In this document: piece by piece, positions 42,380 to 51,553 of the stretch
How the letters are laid out: each line of letters opens with the position of its first letter
Position numbering within the stretch: position 1 is the stretch's first letter
Source: Burkholderia lata
GTDB taxonomy: Bacteria; Pseudomonadota; Gammaproteobacteria; Burkholderiales; Burkholderiaceae
NCBI RefSeq assembly: GCF_902499335.1
Contig: NZ_CABVQK010000019.1
Coordinates: forward strand, 62,001-126,000
Length of the DNA: 64,000 bases
Direction of reading: 5' to 3'
Program-made: the position numbers and the translations under genes
Notes under the pieces: generated by a model
The model's input: the letters and a program-made list of their open reading frames with translations, nothing else
Told to the model about the DNA's origin: nothing
The model's database searches: none

Positions 42380-43773
42380 CGCAACCGACCGCCACGCCGT
42401 TCAGCGCGCTGCCGCTGACGCCCGCCACGCTCGCGAACCTCGCGCAGCTCGGCTATGTCGACATGACGCCGATCCAGGCCGCGAGCCTGCCGATCGCGCT
42501 GGCCGGCCAGGACCTGATCGCGCAGGCGAAGACGGGCAGCGGCAAGACCGCCGCGTTCTCGCTCGCGCTGCTGGCGCGCCTCGATGCGCGCAGCTTCGAC
42601 GTGCAGGCGATGATCCTGTGCCCGACGCGCGAACTCGCCGACCAGGTTGCGCAGGAAGTGCGCCGCCTCGCGCGCGCCGAGGAGAACGTGAAGGTGCTGA
42701 CGCTGTGCGGCGGCACGCCGATGCGCCCGCAGGCGCAGAGCCTCGAGCACGGCGCGCACATCGTCGTCGGCACGCCGGGCCGCATCATGGATCACCTCGA
42801 TCGCGGCAACCTGAAGCTCGACGCGCTGAACACGCTGGTGCTCGACGAAGCCGACCGGATGCTCGACATGGGCTTCTTCGACGACATCGCGAAGGTCGCG
42901 CGGATGTGCCCGACCACGCGCCAGACGCTGCTGTTCTCCGCGACCTATCCGGACGGCATCGTGAAGCTGAGCCAGCAATTCCTGCGCAACCCGAAGGAAG
43001 TGAAGCTCGAAGAGCGCCACGACAACAGCAAGATCCGCCAGCGCTTCTATGAAGTGACGGAAGACGAGCGGCTGCACGCGGTGGGCCAGTTGCTGAACCA
43101 CTACCGGCCGGTGAGCACGATCGCGTTCTGCAACACGAAGCAGCAGTGCCGCGACCTGCTCGACGTGCTGCATGCACAAGGCTTCCACGCACTCGCGCTG
43201 CACGGCGAGCTCGACCAGCGCGAACGCGACCAGGTGCTGATCCAGTTCGCGAACCGCAGCTGCTCGGTGCTGGTGGCAACCGACGTGGCCGCGCGCGGGC
43301 TCGACATCGCGCAGCTCGAAGCGGTGATCAACGTCGACGTGACGCCCGACCCCGAAGTGCACGTGCACCGCATCGGCCGCACGGGCCGCGCGGACCAGGA
43401 CGGCTGGGCGCTGAGTCTCGCGAGCATGGACGAGATGGGCCGCGTCGGCGGGATCGAGCAGGCGCAGAAGCGCGACGTCGAATGGCATCCGCTCGCGGAA
43501 CTGAAGCCGGCCGACGACGGCGTGCTGACGCCGCCGATGGAAACGCTGCAGATCCTCGGCGGGCGCAAGGACAAGATCCGTCCGGGCGACGTGCTCGGCG
43601 CGCTGACCGGCGACGCCGGGTTCGACGGCAAGCAGATCGGCAAGATCAACGTGACCGAGTTCTCGACCTATGTCGCGATCGAGCGCGGCGTGGCGCACGA
43701 CGCGCTGCGCAAGCTCAATGCAGGGAAGATCAAGGGCAAGCGGGTCAAGGTCCGGTTGATGGACGAGGAGTGA
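42376..43773 (+). CDS. dbpA: DEAD-box RNA helicase DbpA
   Basis: 465 residues from the TTG at 42376, chosen because GGAG precedes it by 7 bases and it overlaps the upstream stop by TTGA; no ATG fits. All DEAD-box motifs are present: Q motif, AKTGSGKTAAFSLALL (I), PTRELADQV (Ia), TPGRIMDH, DEADRML (II), FSATYP (III), and HRIGRTGRADQDG (VI). The C-terminal domain (LQILGGRKDKIRPGDVLGALTGDAG) is the DbpA RNA-binding domain that recognises hairpin 92 of 23S rRNA. Role in 50S subunit assembly. Confidence 0.93.
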   Translation: MTQPTATPFSALPLTPATLANLAQLGYVDMTPIQAASLPIALAGQDLIAQAKTGSGKTAAFSLALLARLDARSFDVQAMILCPTRELADQVAQEVRRLARAEENVKVLTLCGGTPMRPQAQSLEHGAHIVVGTPGRIMDHLDRGNLKLDALNTLVLDEADRMLDMGFFDDIAKVARMCPTTRQTLLFSATYPDGIVKLSQQFLRNPKEVKLEERHDNSKIRQRFYEVTEDERLHAVGQLLNHYRPVSTIAFCNTKQQCRDLLDVLHAQGFHALALHGELDQRERDQVLIQFANRSCSVLVATDVAARGLDIAQLEAVINVDVTPDPEVHVHRIGRTGRADQDGWALSLASMDEMGRVGGIEQAQKRDVEWHPLAELKPADDGVLTPPMETLQILGGRKDKIRPGDVLGALTGDAGFDGKQIGKINVTEFSTYVAIERGVAHDALRKLNAGKIKGKRVKVRLMDEE

Positions 43774-43780
43774 TGCCGAC

Positions 43781-43807
43781 GCGCGCCGCGACACTTACGC
43801 GGCGCGC
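43781..43807. terminator. Shared hairpin at the convergent dbpA and LysR ends
   Basis: GCGCGCCGCG (43781-43790) pairs with CGCGGCGCGC (43798-43807) over a 7-nt loop. It lies 8 bp after dbpA and overlaps the last codons of the LysR gene, so it can end both transcripts. Confidence 0.7.
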
Positions 43808-44679
43808 TCACCCAGCATCACCAGATACTGCCGTACTGCCCCCCATTCCGCGCCGACCCGGCTGATCGCGACGAGTTCGGAGCCCGGCACGCCGCCGGCG
43901 AGTTTCCGGTACACGATGTTCGGCGCCGCGATCCGGCTCAACGGCGACGGAACCAGCGCCACCCCGAGGCCAGCCCCCGTCAACGCCAGCACCGACAGCG
44001 TGCTGCTCACCTTGTGTGCGATGCGCGGCGTCTTGCCGAGCACCTGCCGCAGGATCGCAAGCTGCCCTTCGTCGTCACCGTCCGCCGCATAGAAAATGAA
44101 CGGCTCGTCCGCGAGTGCCGCGACGCTCACCGAGCGCTGCTTCGCGAGCGCGTGCCGGTCGTTCATCATCACGTTCCACGCCCAGCTGCCGACCGTCCGC
44201 ACGGCCAGCTTCGGATCGAACGCCGTGCCGAAAGCCGGGCAATAGCCGATGTCGAGCCGGCCCGCGAGGATCGCATCCTGCTGCGCGGCCGGCGCCATCT
44301 CGTGCAGGTCGAGCGTCACCGCCGGCCACGCCGCATGAAACGCAATCAGGTCGTCGGACAGCCGCCCCGTCGCGACCGCATTGCCGACGAAGCCGATCCG
44401 CACCACGCCCGTCTCGCCGCGTGCCGCGCGCTGCACGACCGCCTTCGCGCGCTCGGCCTGCTCGAGCGTGTGCCGCGCCTCGGTCACCAGCAGCCGGCCG
44501 GCGTCCGTTAGCGCCACCTTGCGCGTGCTGCGCTCGAACAGCGCGGTGCCGAGTTCGTCCTCGAGCGCGCGAATCTGCATGCTCAGCGCGGGCTGCACGA
44601 TATGCAGCCGCTCCGCCGCACGGCCGAAATGCCCCTCTTCGGCAACCGCGAGAAAGTAGCGCAAATGGCGAAGGTCCAT
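43795..44679 (-). CDS. LysR-type transcriptional regulator
   Basis: 294-residue LysR regulator of the BenM/CatM-like subgroup by overall look: MDLRHLRYFLAVAEEGHFGRAAERLHIVQPALSMQIRALE, then an effector domain with FVGNAVATGRLSDDLIAFH. Divergent from an ACMSD-like amidohydrolase gene; the 122-bp spacer holds a TCAATCC/GGATTGA inverted repeat (44705-44734). It probably regulates that gene. Confidence 0.92.
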   Translation of the reverse strand: MDLRHLRYFLAVAEEGHFGRAAERLHIVQPALSMQIRALEDELGTALFERSTRKVALTDAGRLLVTEARHTLEQAERAKAVVQRAARGETGVVRIGFVGNAVATGRLSDDLIAFHAAWPAVTLDLHEMAPAAQQDAILAGRLDIGYCPAFGTAFDPKLAVRTVGSWAWNVMMNDRHALAKQRSVSVAALADEPFIFYAADGDDEGQLAILRQVLGKTPRIAHKVSSTLSVLALTGAGLGVALVPSPLSRIAAPNIVYRKLAGGVPGSELVAISRVGAEWGAVRQYLVMLGERAA

Positions 44680-44704
44680 ACGGTCGATTCATCACTCAAA
44701 ACAA

Positions 44705-44734
44705 TCAATCCTGAAATTTAATCTATTGGATTGA
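44705..44734. promoter_or_regulatory. Inverted repeat between LysR and amidohydrolase genes
   Basis: TCAATCC (44705-44711) and GGATTGA (44728-44734) with 16 bp between, in the divergent promoter region. Possible LysR activation site; arms are short for the distance. Confidence 0.4.
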
Positions 44735-44801
44735 AAAATCAACCACGCGCATCCTGACGGTCAGACGCTGCACCGCAGCCCACTTCCACAGGAGCCGAAT
44801 C

Positions 44802-45752
44802 ATGTCCGACCGCAACCGCATCGATGTCCACCAGCATGTCGTCCCGCCGTTCTGGGCCGACGCGCTGCCCGCCCACGGCGGCGACCCGTCCGGCTGGAGC
44901 AGCCCGACCTGGAGCCCGGAAAGCGCGATCGCGTTCATGGATTCACTGGAGATCCAGACCGGCGTGCTGTCGCTGACAGCGCCCGGCGTCCAGGGCTGGA
45001 CCGGCCAGGCCAAGCGCGACATGGCGCGCCAGGTCAACGAATACGTGGCCGGACTCGTCGCAAAGTGGCCGACCCGCTTCGGCAACTTTGCGACGCTGCC
45101 GCTGCCCGACGTCGACGGCACGCTCGCCGAAATCGACCACGCGTTCGACACGCTGAAAGCCGACGGCGTCGTGCTGCTGAGCAACTACGGCGGCGTCTAT
45201 CTTGGCGATCCGGCCTTCGAATCCGTCTGGGCAGAACTCGACCGCCGCCGCGCGGTCGTGTTCATCCACCCGGCGAAGCCCGCGATCGATGCGATACCCG
45301 GGATGCCCGGCCCGCTGCTCGACTACCCGTTCGATACGACGCGCACGGCCGTCCAGCTCGTGCTCAACGGCGTGATCGCGCGGCACCCGAACGTGCGGAT
45401 CATCCTGTCGCACGCGGGCGGCTTCCTGCCGTACACCGCGTACCGCTTTGCCGAACTCGCGCCGGGCGTGCGCAACGACGTGCCGAACCGCGACGGGCTG
45501 CTCGACCTGCTGCGAACGTTCTACTTCGATACCGCGCTGTCGGCGCCGTCCGCGCTGCCGAGCCTCACCGCGTTCGCGCAACCCGATCGCGTGCTGTACG
45601 GAAGCGACTTCCCGTACGCGCCGCCCGCCGTCAGCACGTCGTTCACCCACGCGCAGGATGCGTATGCGGCACTGGGCGCCGATCGGCACGCCGCGATCAA
45701 CCATGCGAACGCATTGCCGCTGTTCCCGCGTCTCGCTGCGCTCGCGCGGTAA
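44802..45752 (+). CDS. Amidohydrolase/decarboxylase of the ACMSD family
   Basis: 316-residue TIM-barrel metalloenzyme. Metal motif RIDVHQHVVPP at the N-terminus, then FIHPAKPAIDAIPGMPGPLLDYPFDTTRTAV, SHAGGFLPY and YGSDFPYAPP, the signature of 2-amino-3-carboxymuconate-semialdehyde decarboxylase and gamma-resorcylate decarboxylase relatives. Likely a nonoxidative decarboxylase of an aromatic acid or ring-cleavage product. Divergent from its probable LysR regulator and adjacent to the phenol cluster, but transcribed toward it and ended by a shared hairpin. Confidence 0.85.
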   Translation: MSDRNRIDVHQHVVPPFWADALPAHGGDPSGWSSPTWSPESAIAFMDSLEIQTGVLSLTAPGVQGWTGQAKRDMARQVNEYVAGLVAKWPTRFGNFATLPLPDVDGTLAEIDHAFDTLKADGVVLLSNYGGVYLGDPAFESVWAELDRRRAVVFIHPAKPAIDAIPGMPGPLLDYPFDTTRTAVQLVLNGVIARHPNVRIILSHAGGFLPYTAYRFAELAPGVRNDVPNRDGLLDLLRTFYFDTALSAPSALPSLTAFAQPDRVLYGSDFPYAPPAVSTSFTHAQDAYAALGADRHAAINHANALPLFPRLAALAR

Positions 45753-45768
45753 CGTAGGACGCAGTAAA

Positions 45769-45798
45769 GCGTGACGCCCCGCAATGGCGGCGTCACGC
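45769..45798. terminator. Shared hairpin between the amidohydrolase and the phenol operon end
   Basis: GCGTGACGCC (45769-45778) pairs with GGCGTCACGC (45789-45798) over a 10-nt loop, between the stop at 45752 and the phenol-operon end at 45824. Bidirectional terminator candidate that insulates the two units. Confidence 0.68.
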
Positions 45799-45823
45799 GC
45801 GCAACCGGAGTCGCGCCGTCAGG

Positions 45824-46726
45824 TCAGAACGGAATGACGGCCTTCGCCCACACGGCCTCCCCGGCCGGCCGGTTGCGCACGAAGAACTCCTTCACGACGC
45901 GCGCTTCCACGCTGATCTTGCTGAACTGATAGCGAAACCCCGGCCCGATCGCGAACGTCTGGCCGCGAAAGCCGTCGCCCGCGACCGGCTGCCCGTTCTG
46001 CATGTCGTCCGTGGTCTGCTTGACGAAATAGCCCGACAACCCGACCCGCGCCTTCGGCGTGACCGCGTAGCTGGCCGAATAGTCGACGTGAAACAGGTTC
46101 CCCGAGTGATAGTGCGTGTCGTTGTTCGGCGAGTTGAAGCTGTACGTGATCTTCGCGGACACCTCGACCTTGTCGTTCGGCAACCACGACACGCCGAAGA
46201 CCGGCCGCGCGGTGTAGTAGTTCTTGCCGGTGTTCAGCGCCGAATGCGCGTCGTACTGCCCGGTCGGGAACACGAACTCGATCGCCGCCACCGTGCGCAA
46301 CGCGCCCGAACCCCACGCGATCAGCGCGGGGCTGACGATCAGGTCGCCGAGGTTGGTGCGGTCGAACGACGCGCCGCCCGCATCGAGCGAGAGGTGCTGC
46401 ATCGGCAGCACCGCATACGCGCCGTAGCGCCCGCCGAGCACCGACAGGTTCGACATCCAGACCACGCGCGGAATCAGCACGTCCGCATCGAGCTTGAAGC
46501 CGGGCACCGAGCCGTTGCCATGCGAATCGTTGAAGCGCGACGCGTGGTAATGCGTGTAGTACAGCAGCGCGTACAACCCGGCCGGCGGCAGCGCGCCGGC
46601 AAAGAACGCTTCCGCGCCCTCGCCGATCGTGTCGCCGCCGCCCTCCGTCGCCCATGCGCCCGTGCTCAATGCGATGCCCGCGCACGCGGCGAGCGCGCGC
46701 AACCCGAATGCAGACTTCCGTTTCAT
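45824..46726 (-). CDS. Outer-membrane phenol_MetA_deg family protein (SphA/TodX-like role)
   Basis: 300 residues from 46726 (MKRKSAFGLRALAACAGIALSTGAWA, signal peptide) with GGAGACG before it. The family (meta-pathway phenol degradation-like) forms outer-membrane beta-barrels; alternating hydrophobic strands and aromatic-ending segments are visible throughout (GLYALLYYTHYHASRFND; GPGFRYQFSKISVEARVVKEFFVRN). Terminal F fits an outer-membrane barrel. Last gene of the phenol operon, 115 bp after dmpD, so it probably helps phenolic substrates cross the outer membrane. Confidence 0.82.
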   Translation of the reverse strand: MKRKSAFGLRALAACAGIALSTGAWATEGGGDTIGEGAEAFFAGALPPAGLYALLYYTHYHASRFNDSHGNGSVPGFKLDADVLIPRVVWMSNLSVLGGRYGAYAVLPMQHLSLDAGGASFDRTNLGDLIVSPALIAWGSGALRTVAAIEFVFPTGQYDAHSALNTGKNYYTARPVFGVSWLPNDKVEVSAKITYSFNSPNNDTHYHSGNLFHVDYSASYAVTPKARVGLSGYFVKQTTDDMQNGQPVAGDGFRGQTFAIGPGFRYQFSKISVEARVVKEFFVRNRPAGEAVWAKAVIPF

Positions 46727-46841
46727 CGACGTCTCCAATATTCGTTCTACTGAATTGATTTTTTTCATGGGTGCTTTCATGAGCACCTGTGTTGCCGCCA
46801 CTTGCTACACGGCGGCAACACGTCCTGCCGATTTGCTACGG

Positions 46842-47663
46842 CTACGCGCTGAAATGTTCGATGACGAGCTGGTTGAAGCGTGCTGCGTGCTCGATCTGCG
46901 TCCAGTGCCCGCACCGGCCGAACACATGAAGCTGGGCATTCGGCAACAACTCGAGCAGCTTCAGCGAACTGTCGAGCGGAATCACGCGATCCTCGCGCCC
47001 ATGCACGATCAGCGTGTCGTGCGTCAGCGCGCGCAGTTTCGCTTCATCGCTCGCCAGCGCGTCGACCCAGCGCTGGCGCGGCGCCGGAAACATGTTCGCG
47101 AACGCCTCCTGGTAACCGGGCCGCACGCTCGCGTCGTAGCGCAGCTTCGCGAGTTCGTCGTTCACGAGCGTGCGATCGAACGCGAAGATATCCAGCAGCG
47201 CGCGCATGTTCGCGATCGACGGCGTGTAGCCCCACACCGCGTCGAGCCCTTCGGTCAGCGTGAAGCGCGTACCGGCCGCGCCCATCAGCACGAGCCGGCC
47301 GACCCGCCCGGGCGCGCGGATCGCGAGTGCCAGCGCCAGCGCGCCGCCGAACGAATTACCGACCACGTGCGCGCGCTCGATGTCGAGCGCGTCGAGCAGG
47401 CCGAGCGCGTGATCGACCCAGTGGTCCATCGAATAGCGGTACCCGGCCGGACGCTCGGTCTCGCCGAATCCCGCCATGTCCGGCGCGATCACGCGAAACT
47501 GCCGTGCGAGCGCGGGCATCGTGAGCCGCCAGTTCGCATAGGCCGTGACACCCGGCCCCGAGCCGTGGATCAGCAGCACGGGCGGCCCGTCGCCGGCGTC
47601 GTGATAGTTCGTGTCGATACCGCCGGCGACGATCCGGCGGCCGATTTCAGGATTGGATGACAT
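46842..47663 (-). CDS. dmpD: 2-hydroxymuconic semialdehyde hydrolase
   Basis: 273-residue alpha/beta-hydrolase of the meta-cleavage pathway, splitting 2-hydroxymuconic semialdehyde into formate and 2-oxopent-4-enoate. Oxyanion segment LLIHGSGPGVTAYANW, nucleophile elbow VVGNSFGGALAL, and the C-terminal FGRCGHWTQIEHAARFN with the catalytic His. Normally dmpD follows dmpC; here it is the penultimate gene of the operon, after dmpI. It matters mainly for substrates with blocked dehydrogenase route. Confidence 0.92.
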   Translation of the reverse strand: MSSNPEIGRRIVAGGIDTNYHDAGDGPPVLLIHGSGPGVTAYANWRLTMPALARQFRVIAPDMAGFGETERPAGYRYSMDHWVDHALGLLDALDIERAHVVGNSFGGALALALAIRAPGRVGRLVLMGAAGTRFTLTEGLDAVWGYTPSIANMRALLDIFAFDRTLVNDELAKLRYDASVRPGYQEAFANMFPAPRQRWVDALASDEAKLRALTHDTLIVHGREDRVIPLDSSLKLLELLPNAQLHVFGRCGHWTQIEHAARFNQLVIEHFSA

Positions 47664-47699
47664 GACGCTCCTTCAGTCGATTCATGGGGACGTTGCGTG

Positions 47700-47891
47700 T
47701 TACCGCCCGCGCTGTTTCGCGCTCTGCCCGCCGATGCCGAAATGCGCCTTCGGCATCTCGGTGATGATCACGCGCACCGATTCGACCGGCGCCTCGAGCG
47801 AGCGATGAATGGCCTGCGTGACCTCGGCGATCAGGCGTTCCTTCTTGTCGTCGTCGCGGCCTTCGAGGATGTAGAGATGAGCAACCGGCAC
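47700..47891 (-). CDS. dmpI: 4-oxalocrotonate tautomerase
   Basis: 63 residues from a GTG start at 47891 (AAAGGAGG before it). The residue after the initiator is proline, the catalytic base Pro1 of this family, and Arg11 and Arg39 of the active site are present (LYILEGR, VESVRVII). Length 62 after processing is typical. Converts 2-hydroxymuconate to 2-oxo-3-hexenedioate. Too short for an ORF cutoff of 60 if the GTG is missed. Sits between dmpH and dmpD. Confidence 0.92.
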   Translation of the reverse strand: MPVAHLYILEGRDDDKKERLIAEVTQAIHRSLEAPVESVRVIITEMPKAHFGIGGQSAKQRGR

Positions 47892-47908
47892 GATGGCCTC
47901 CTTTCCGT

Positions 47909-48697
47909 TCAGATGAAGCGCAGGCCGATCGAGCCGACGTCCTGCACGCGCAGCGTCACGCTGTCGCCGGCCGCGACGGCCACCGCCTCGGTGATGCCGC
48001 CCGACAGGATCACGCTGCCCGCGGGAATCGATTCGCCGCGCGCGCCCAGGTGGTTCGCGAGCATCGCGACCGCGGCGGCCGGATGCCCGAGCACCGCCGC
48101 GCCGGCGCCGAACGCCACCGGCAGGCCGTTCTTCTCGAGCACGACGCCGAGCGTGCGCAGGTCGACGCCCTCTACCGCGAGCGGCCGCCCGCCCGTGACG
48201 AAGCGCGCGGCCGACGTGTTGTCGGCCACCACGCTCTTCAGGTCGAACTTGAAGTCGCGGTAGCGGCTGTCGATCACCTCGATGCCGGCGATGACGAAAT
48301 CGGTCGCGGCAAGCACCGCGCCGATATGGCAGCCCGGCCCTTTCAGCTCGGCCTTGGTCACGAACACGATTTCGGGCTCCACCTTCGGATGGATCAGTGC
48401 CGACGTGTCGCACTCGCCGCCGTCGGGCAGGTCGTAGAGATCCGTGAGGAACCCGAACACGGGCGTATCGACGCCCATCTGGCGCATCTTCGCGTGCGAC
48501 GTCAGGCCGGCCTTGTAGCCGACGATCCGCGCGCCGCGCCCGAGTTGCCGGCGGCGGATCGCGTCCTGCACCGCGTAGGCATCGTCCCAGTCCATCTCCG
48601 GATGACGGTCGGTGATCTTCGGCGTGTCGCGCGCGTCGCGCATGCAGCCGTCGAGATGCTCGGCGAGCGCTTCGACGATGTCGGTGGTCAGGTTCAT
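47909..48697 (-). CDS. dmpH: 4-oxalocrotonate decarboxylase (2-oxo-3-hexenedioate decarboxylase)
   Basis: 262 residues, start 48697, overlapping the dmpG stop (ATGA). Fumarylacetoacetase-fold, magnesium-dependent enzyme. Visible metal-site region VEPEIVFVTKAELKGPG and IEVIDSRYRDFKF; the GYKAGLTSHAKM loop near residue 60. Belongs to the hydratase/decarboxylase family as does dmpE; assigned as the decarboxylase from position next to dmpI and higher similarity to DmpH/XylI pattern (inference). Confidence 0.9.
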   Translation of the reverse strand: MNLTTDIVEALAEHLDGCMRDARDTPKITDRHPEMDWDDAYAVQDAIRRRQLGRGARIVGYKAGLTSHAKMRQMGVDTPVFGFLTDLYDLPDGGECDTSALIHPKVEPEIVFVTKAELKGPGCHIGAVLAATDFVIAGIEVIDSRYRDFKFDLKSVVADNTSAARFVTGGRPLAVEGVDLRTLGVVLEKNGLPVAFGAGAAVLGHPAAAVAMLANHLGARGESIPAGSVILSGGITEAVAVAAGDSVTLRVQDVGSIGLRFI

Positions 48698-49740
48698 GCG
48701 GCCTCCCGCTTGGCTTGCGCCGCGCGCGCCTTCGCGAGCGTCAGCGCGGTGTCCTCGATCATGTCCTCCTGCCCGCCGACCATCCCGCGCCGGCCGAGCT
48801 CGACGAGCAGGTCGCGCGCCGGAATCCCGTACTTGTCGCCCGCGCGCTTCGCGAACAGCAGGAACGAGCCGTACACGCCGGCGTAGCCGAGCGTCAGCGC
48901 GTCGCGGTCGATGCGGATCGGGAAGTCCATCATCGGCACGACGAGATCCTCCGCGACGTCCTGGATCTTCCACACGTCGACCCCCGTCTCGATGCCCATC
49001 CGCTCGCACACGGCGACGAACACTTCGAGCGGCGTATTGCCCGCGCCCGCGCCGAGCCCGGCCGCCGCGCCGTCGATCCGGTTCGCGCCGGCCTCGATCG
49101 CGGCGATCGAGTTCGCGACGCCCATCGCGAGGTTGTGGTGGCCGTGAAAACCGAGCTCCGTATCGGGCTGCAGCGCGTCGCGCACCGCGCCGAGGCGCGC
49201 CTTCACGTCGTCGGGCAGCATGTAGCCGGCGGAATCGGTGATGTAGATGCAGTTCGCGCCGTACGACTCCATCAGCTTCGCCTGCTTCACGAGCCCCTCC
49301 GGGCTGTTCATGTGGCTCATCATCAGGAAGCCGACGGTATCCATGTCGAGCTTGCGCGCCATCGCGATGTGCTGCTCGGAGACATCCGCCTCGGTGCAGT
49401 GCGTCGCGACGCGGATCGTATGCACGCCGAGCGCGTGCGCCTCCTTCAGATGGTCGACGGTGCCGATACCCGGCAGCAGCAGCGCCGATACCTTCGCGCG
49501 CTTGAGCAGCGGGATCACCGCGCCGAGGTATTCGGCGTCGGTGTGCGCGGGAAAGCCGTAGTTGACCGACGAGCCGCCGAGCCCGTCGCCGTGCGTGACT
49601 TCGATCAGCGGCACGCCGGCCGCGTCGAGCCCGGTCGCTACCGCGCGCATCTGGTCGAGCGTCATCTGGTGACGCTTCGGGTGCATGCCGTCACGCAGCG
49701 TCATGTCGTGGACGGTGATTCGCTTGCCTTTGAGGTTCAT
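48694..49740 (-). CDS. dmpG: 4-hydroxy-2-oxovalerate aldolase
   Basis: 348-residue DRE-TIM metallolyase. Catalytic Arg-Asp in TVHDMTLRDGMHPKRHQM near residue 15, metal His pair in GFHGHHNLAMGVANS, and the C-terminal communication domain that contacts DmpF. Splits 4-hydroxy-2-oxovalerate into pyruvate and acetaldehyde, channelled to DmpF. Follows dmpF after 40 bp and overlaps dmpH. Confidence 0.96.
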   Translation of the reverse strand: MNLKGKRITVHDMTLRDGMHPKRHQMTLDQMRAVATGLDAAGVPLIEVTHGDGLGGSSVNYGFPAHTDAEYLGAVIPLLKRAKVSALLLPGIGTVDHLKEAHALGVHTIRVATHCTEADVSEQHIAMARKLDMDTVGFLMMSHMNSPEGLVKQAKLMESYGANCIYITDSAGYMLPDDVKARLGAVRDALQPDTELGFHGHHNLAMGVANSIAAIEAGANRIDGAAAGLGAGAGNTPLEVFVAVCERMGIETGVDVWKIQDVAEDLVVPMMDFPIRIDRDALTLGYAGVYGSFLLFAKRAGDKYGIPARDLLVELGRRGMVGGQEDMIEDTALTLAKARAAQAKREAA

Positions 49741-49780
49741 TGCCGTTTCCTTGTTCGTCCGGTCGTGGGATGAGCGCGCG

Positions 49781-50701
49781 TCAGGCTGCCTGCGCGGCCG
49801 GCTGGAGCGCGAGGCGGCCGGCCAGCAGCTCCTCGGCGAACATCTCTGCGGTGCGCGCGGCGGCGGCCGTCATGATGTCGAGGTTGCCCGCGTACTTCGG
49901 CAGGTAGTCGCCGAGGCCTTCGACTTCGAGGTAGATCGACACGCGGTTGCCGTCGAACACGGGCCCGTTGACGAGCCGGTAGCCGGGCACGTAGCGCTGC
50001 ACGTCGGCGATCATCGCGTGCACCGATTCGACGATGCGCGCCTCGTCCGGCGCGGTCTCGGTCAGGCAGTGCACGGTGTCGCGCATGATCAGCGGCGGAT
50101 CGGCCGGGTTGATCACGATGATCGCCTTGCCCGCCTTCGCGCCGCCGACCTGCGCGACCGCCGCCGCCGTCGTGCGCGTGAATTCGTCGATGTTCTTGCG
50201 CGTGCCGGGGCCGACCGAGCGCGACGACACGGTCGCGACGATCTCGCCGTAGGCGACCGGCTGCACGCGGGACACCGCGCGCACCATCGGGATCGTCGCC
50301 TGGCCGCCGCACGTGACCATGTTCACGTTCATCTCGCCGGAGCCGATGTGGTCCATCAGGTTGACGGGCGGCACGCAGTACGGGCCGATCGCGGCCGGCG
50401 TCAGGTCGATCATCAGCACGCCGAGCGCGTTGAGCTTGCGGCTGTTCTCGGCATGCACATACGCGCTCGTCGCGTCGAACGCGATCTGCACGCCGTCGCC
50501 CTGCACGTGCGGCAGCAGGCCGTCGACGCCCTCTGCAGTCGTCTTCAGGCCGAGTTCGCGCGCGCGCTTCAGGCCGTCGGAATCGGGATCGATGCCGACC
50601 ATCCAGACGGGTTCGAGTACAGGGCTGCGCATGAGTTTGGCGAGCAGGTCGGTGCCGATGTTGCCGGGGCCGATCAGCGCGCAGCGGATCTTTCGGGTCA
50701 T
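49781..50701 (-). CDS. dmpF: Acetaldehyde dehydrogenase (acylating)
   Basis: 306 residues. N-terminal NAD fold RCALIGPGNIGTDLLAKLM; catalytic Cys in VTCGGQATIPMVRAVSRV; typical DmpF length. Converts channelled acetaldehyde to acetyl-CoA with NAD and CoA in complex with DmpG. Between dmpE and dmpG. Confidence 0.96.
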   Translation of the reverse strand: MTRKIRCALIGPGNIGTDLLAKLMRSPVLEPVWMVGIDPDSDGLKRARELGLKTTAEGVDGLLPHVQGDGVQIAFDATSAYVHAENSRKLNALGVLMIDLTPAAIGPYCVPPVNLMDHIGSGEMNVNMVTCGGQATIPMVRAVSRVQPVAYGEIVATVSSRSVGPGTRKNIDEFTRTTAAAVAQVGGAKAGKAIIVINPADPPLIMRDTVHCLTETAPDEARIVESVHAMIADVQRYVPGYRLVNGPVFDGNRVSIYLEVEGLGDYLPKYAGNLDIMTAAAARTAEMFAEELLAGRLALQPAAQAA

Positions 50702-50741
50702 GGGGAATTCCTTGTTTGCCAGTGAAGGGGAACGGCGCCGC

Positions 50742-51524
50742 TCACGCGAACCGCACCGAACACGCGCCGATCCCGCCGATCGACACGCGGAAGTTGTCGC
50801 CAGGCCCGGCCGGCGCCATCGCGGCGAGCGCGCCGGACAGGATCACTTCGCCGGCCTTCAGCGGAATGCCGAGCCGGCCGAGCGTATTGGCGAGCCACGC
50901 GACGGCGTTGACCGGAGAGCCGAGCGCGGCCGCGCCGGCACCGGTGCCGATCACGTCGCCGTTTTTCTCGAGCACCATCCCACAGGTCGCGAGATCGACG
51001 CGGCGCGTGCTCACGGCCTGGTCGCCGAGCACGAACGCGCCGCACGATGCGTTGTCGGCCACGGTGTCGCCGATCCGGATCTTCCAGTCGCGAATCCGCG
51101 AATCGACGATCTCGAAGCACGGCATCAGGCATTCGGTCGCGGCCAGCACCATTGCGTTCGTCACGCCGGGCCCGAGCAGGTCGCGCTTCAGCACGAACGC
51201 GATCTCGCCTTCCGCCTTCGGCTGGATCAGCGTGTCGAGCGCGATGCAGGCACCATCGCCGTACACCATCCCCGACAGCAGGTAGCCGAAATCGGGCTGG
51301 TACACGCCGAGCATGTCCATCACGGCCTTCGACGTGACGCCGATCTTCTTGCCGATCACGGTTTCCCCGGCGTCCAGGCGGCGCTGCACGAAGCGTTGCT
51401 GGATCCGGTATGCGTCGTCGACCGACAGGTCCTCGTGCTGCGACGTCAGCGGTGCGACAGGCGTGCGCGAGGTCATCGCGTCGTACAGCCGGTCGCCCAG
51501 CGCGGTAATCAACGTGGAGTCCAT
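50742..51524 (-). CDS. dmpE: 2-oxopent-4-enoate hydratase
   Basis: 260 residues from 51524 (MDSTLITALGDRLYDA). Same fold as dmpH: KIGVTSKAVMDMLGVYQPDFGYL, metal region AEGEIAFVLKRDLLGPG, and IVDSRIRDWKI. The frame remains open far upstream through dmpC as a spurious extension. Adds water to 2-oxopent-4-enoate to give 4-hydroxy-2-oxovalerate. Between dmpC and dmpF. Confidence 0.9.
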   Translation of the reverse strand: MDSTLITALGDRLYDAMTSRTPVAPLTSQHEDLSVDDAYRIQQRFVQRRLDAGETVIGKKIGVTSKAVMDMLGVYQPDFGYLLSGMVYGDGACIALDTLIQPKAEGEIAFVLKRDLLGPGVTNAMVLAATECLMPCFEIVDSRIRDWKIRIGDTVADNASCGAFVLGDQAVSTRRVDLATCGMVLEKNGDVIGTGAGAAALGSPVNAVAWLANTLGRLGIPLKAGEVILSGALAAMAPAGPGDNFRVSIGGIGACSVRFA

Positions 51525-51553
51525 AAGAGTCTTCCGATCAGTAACGGGGTGGG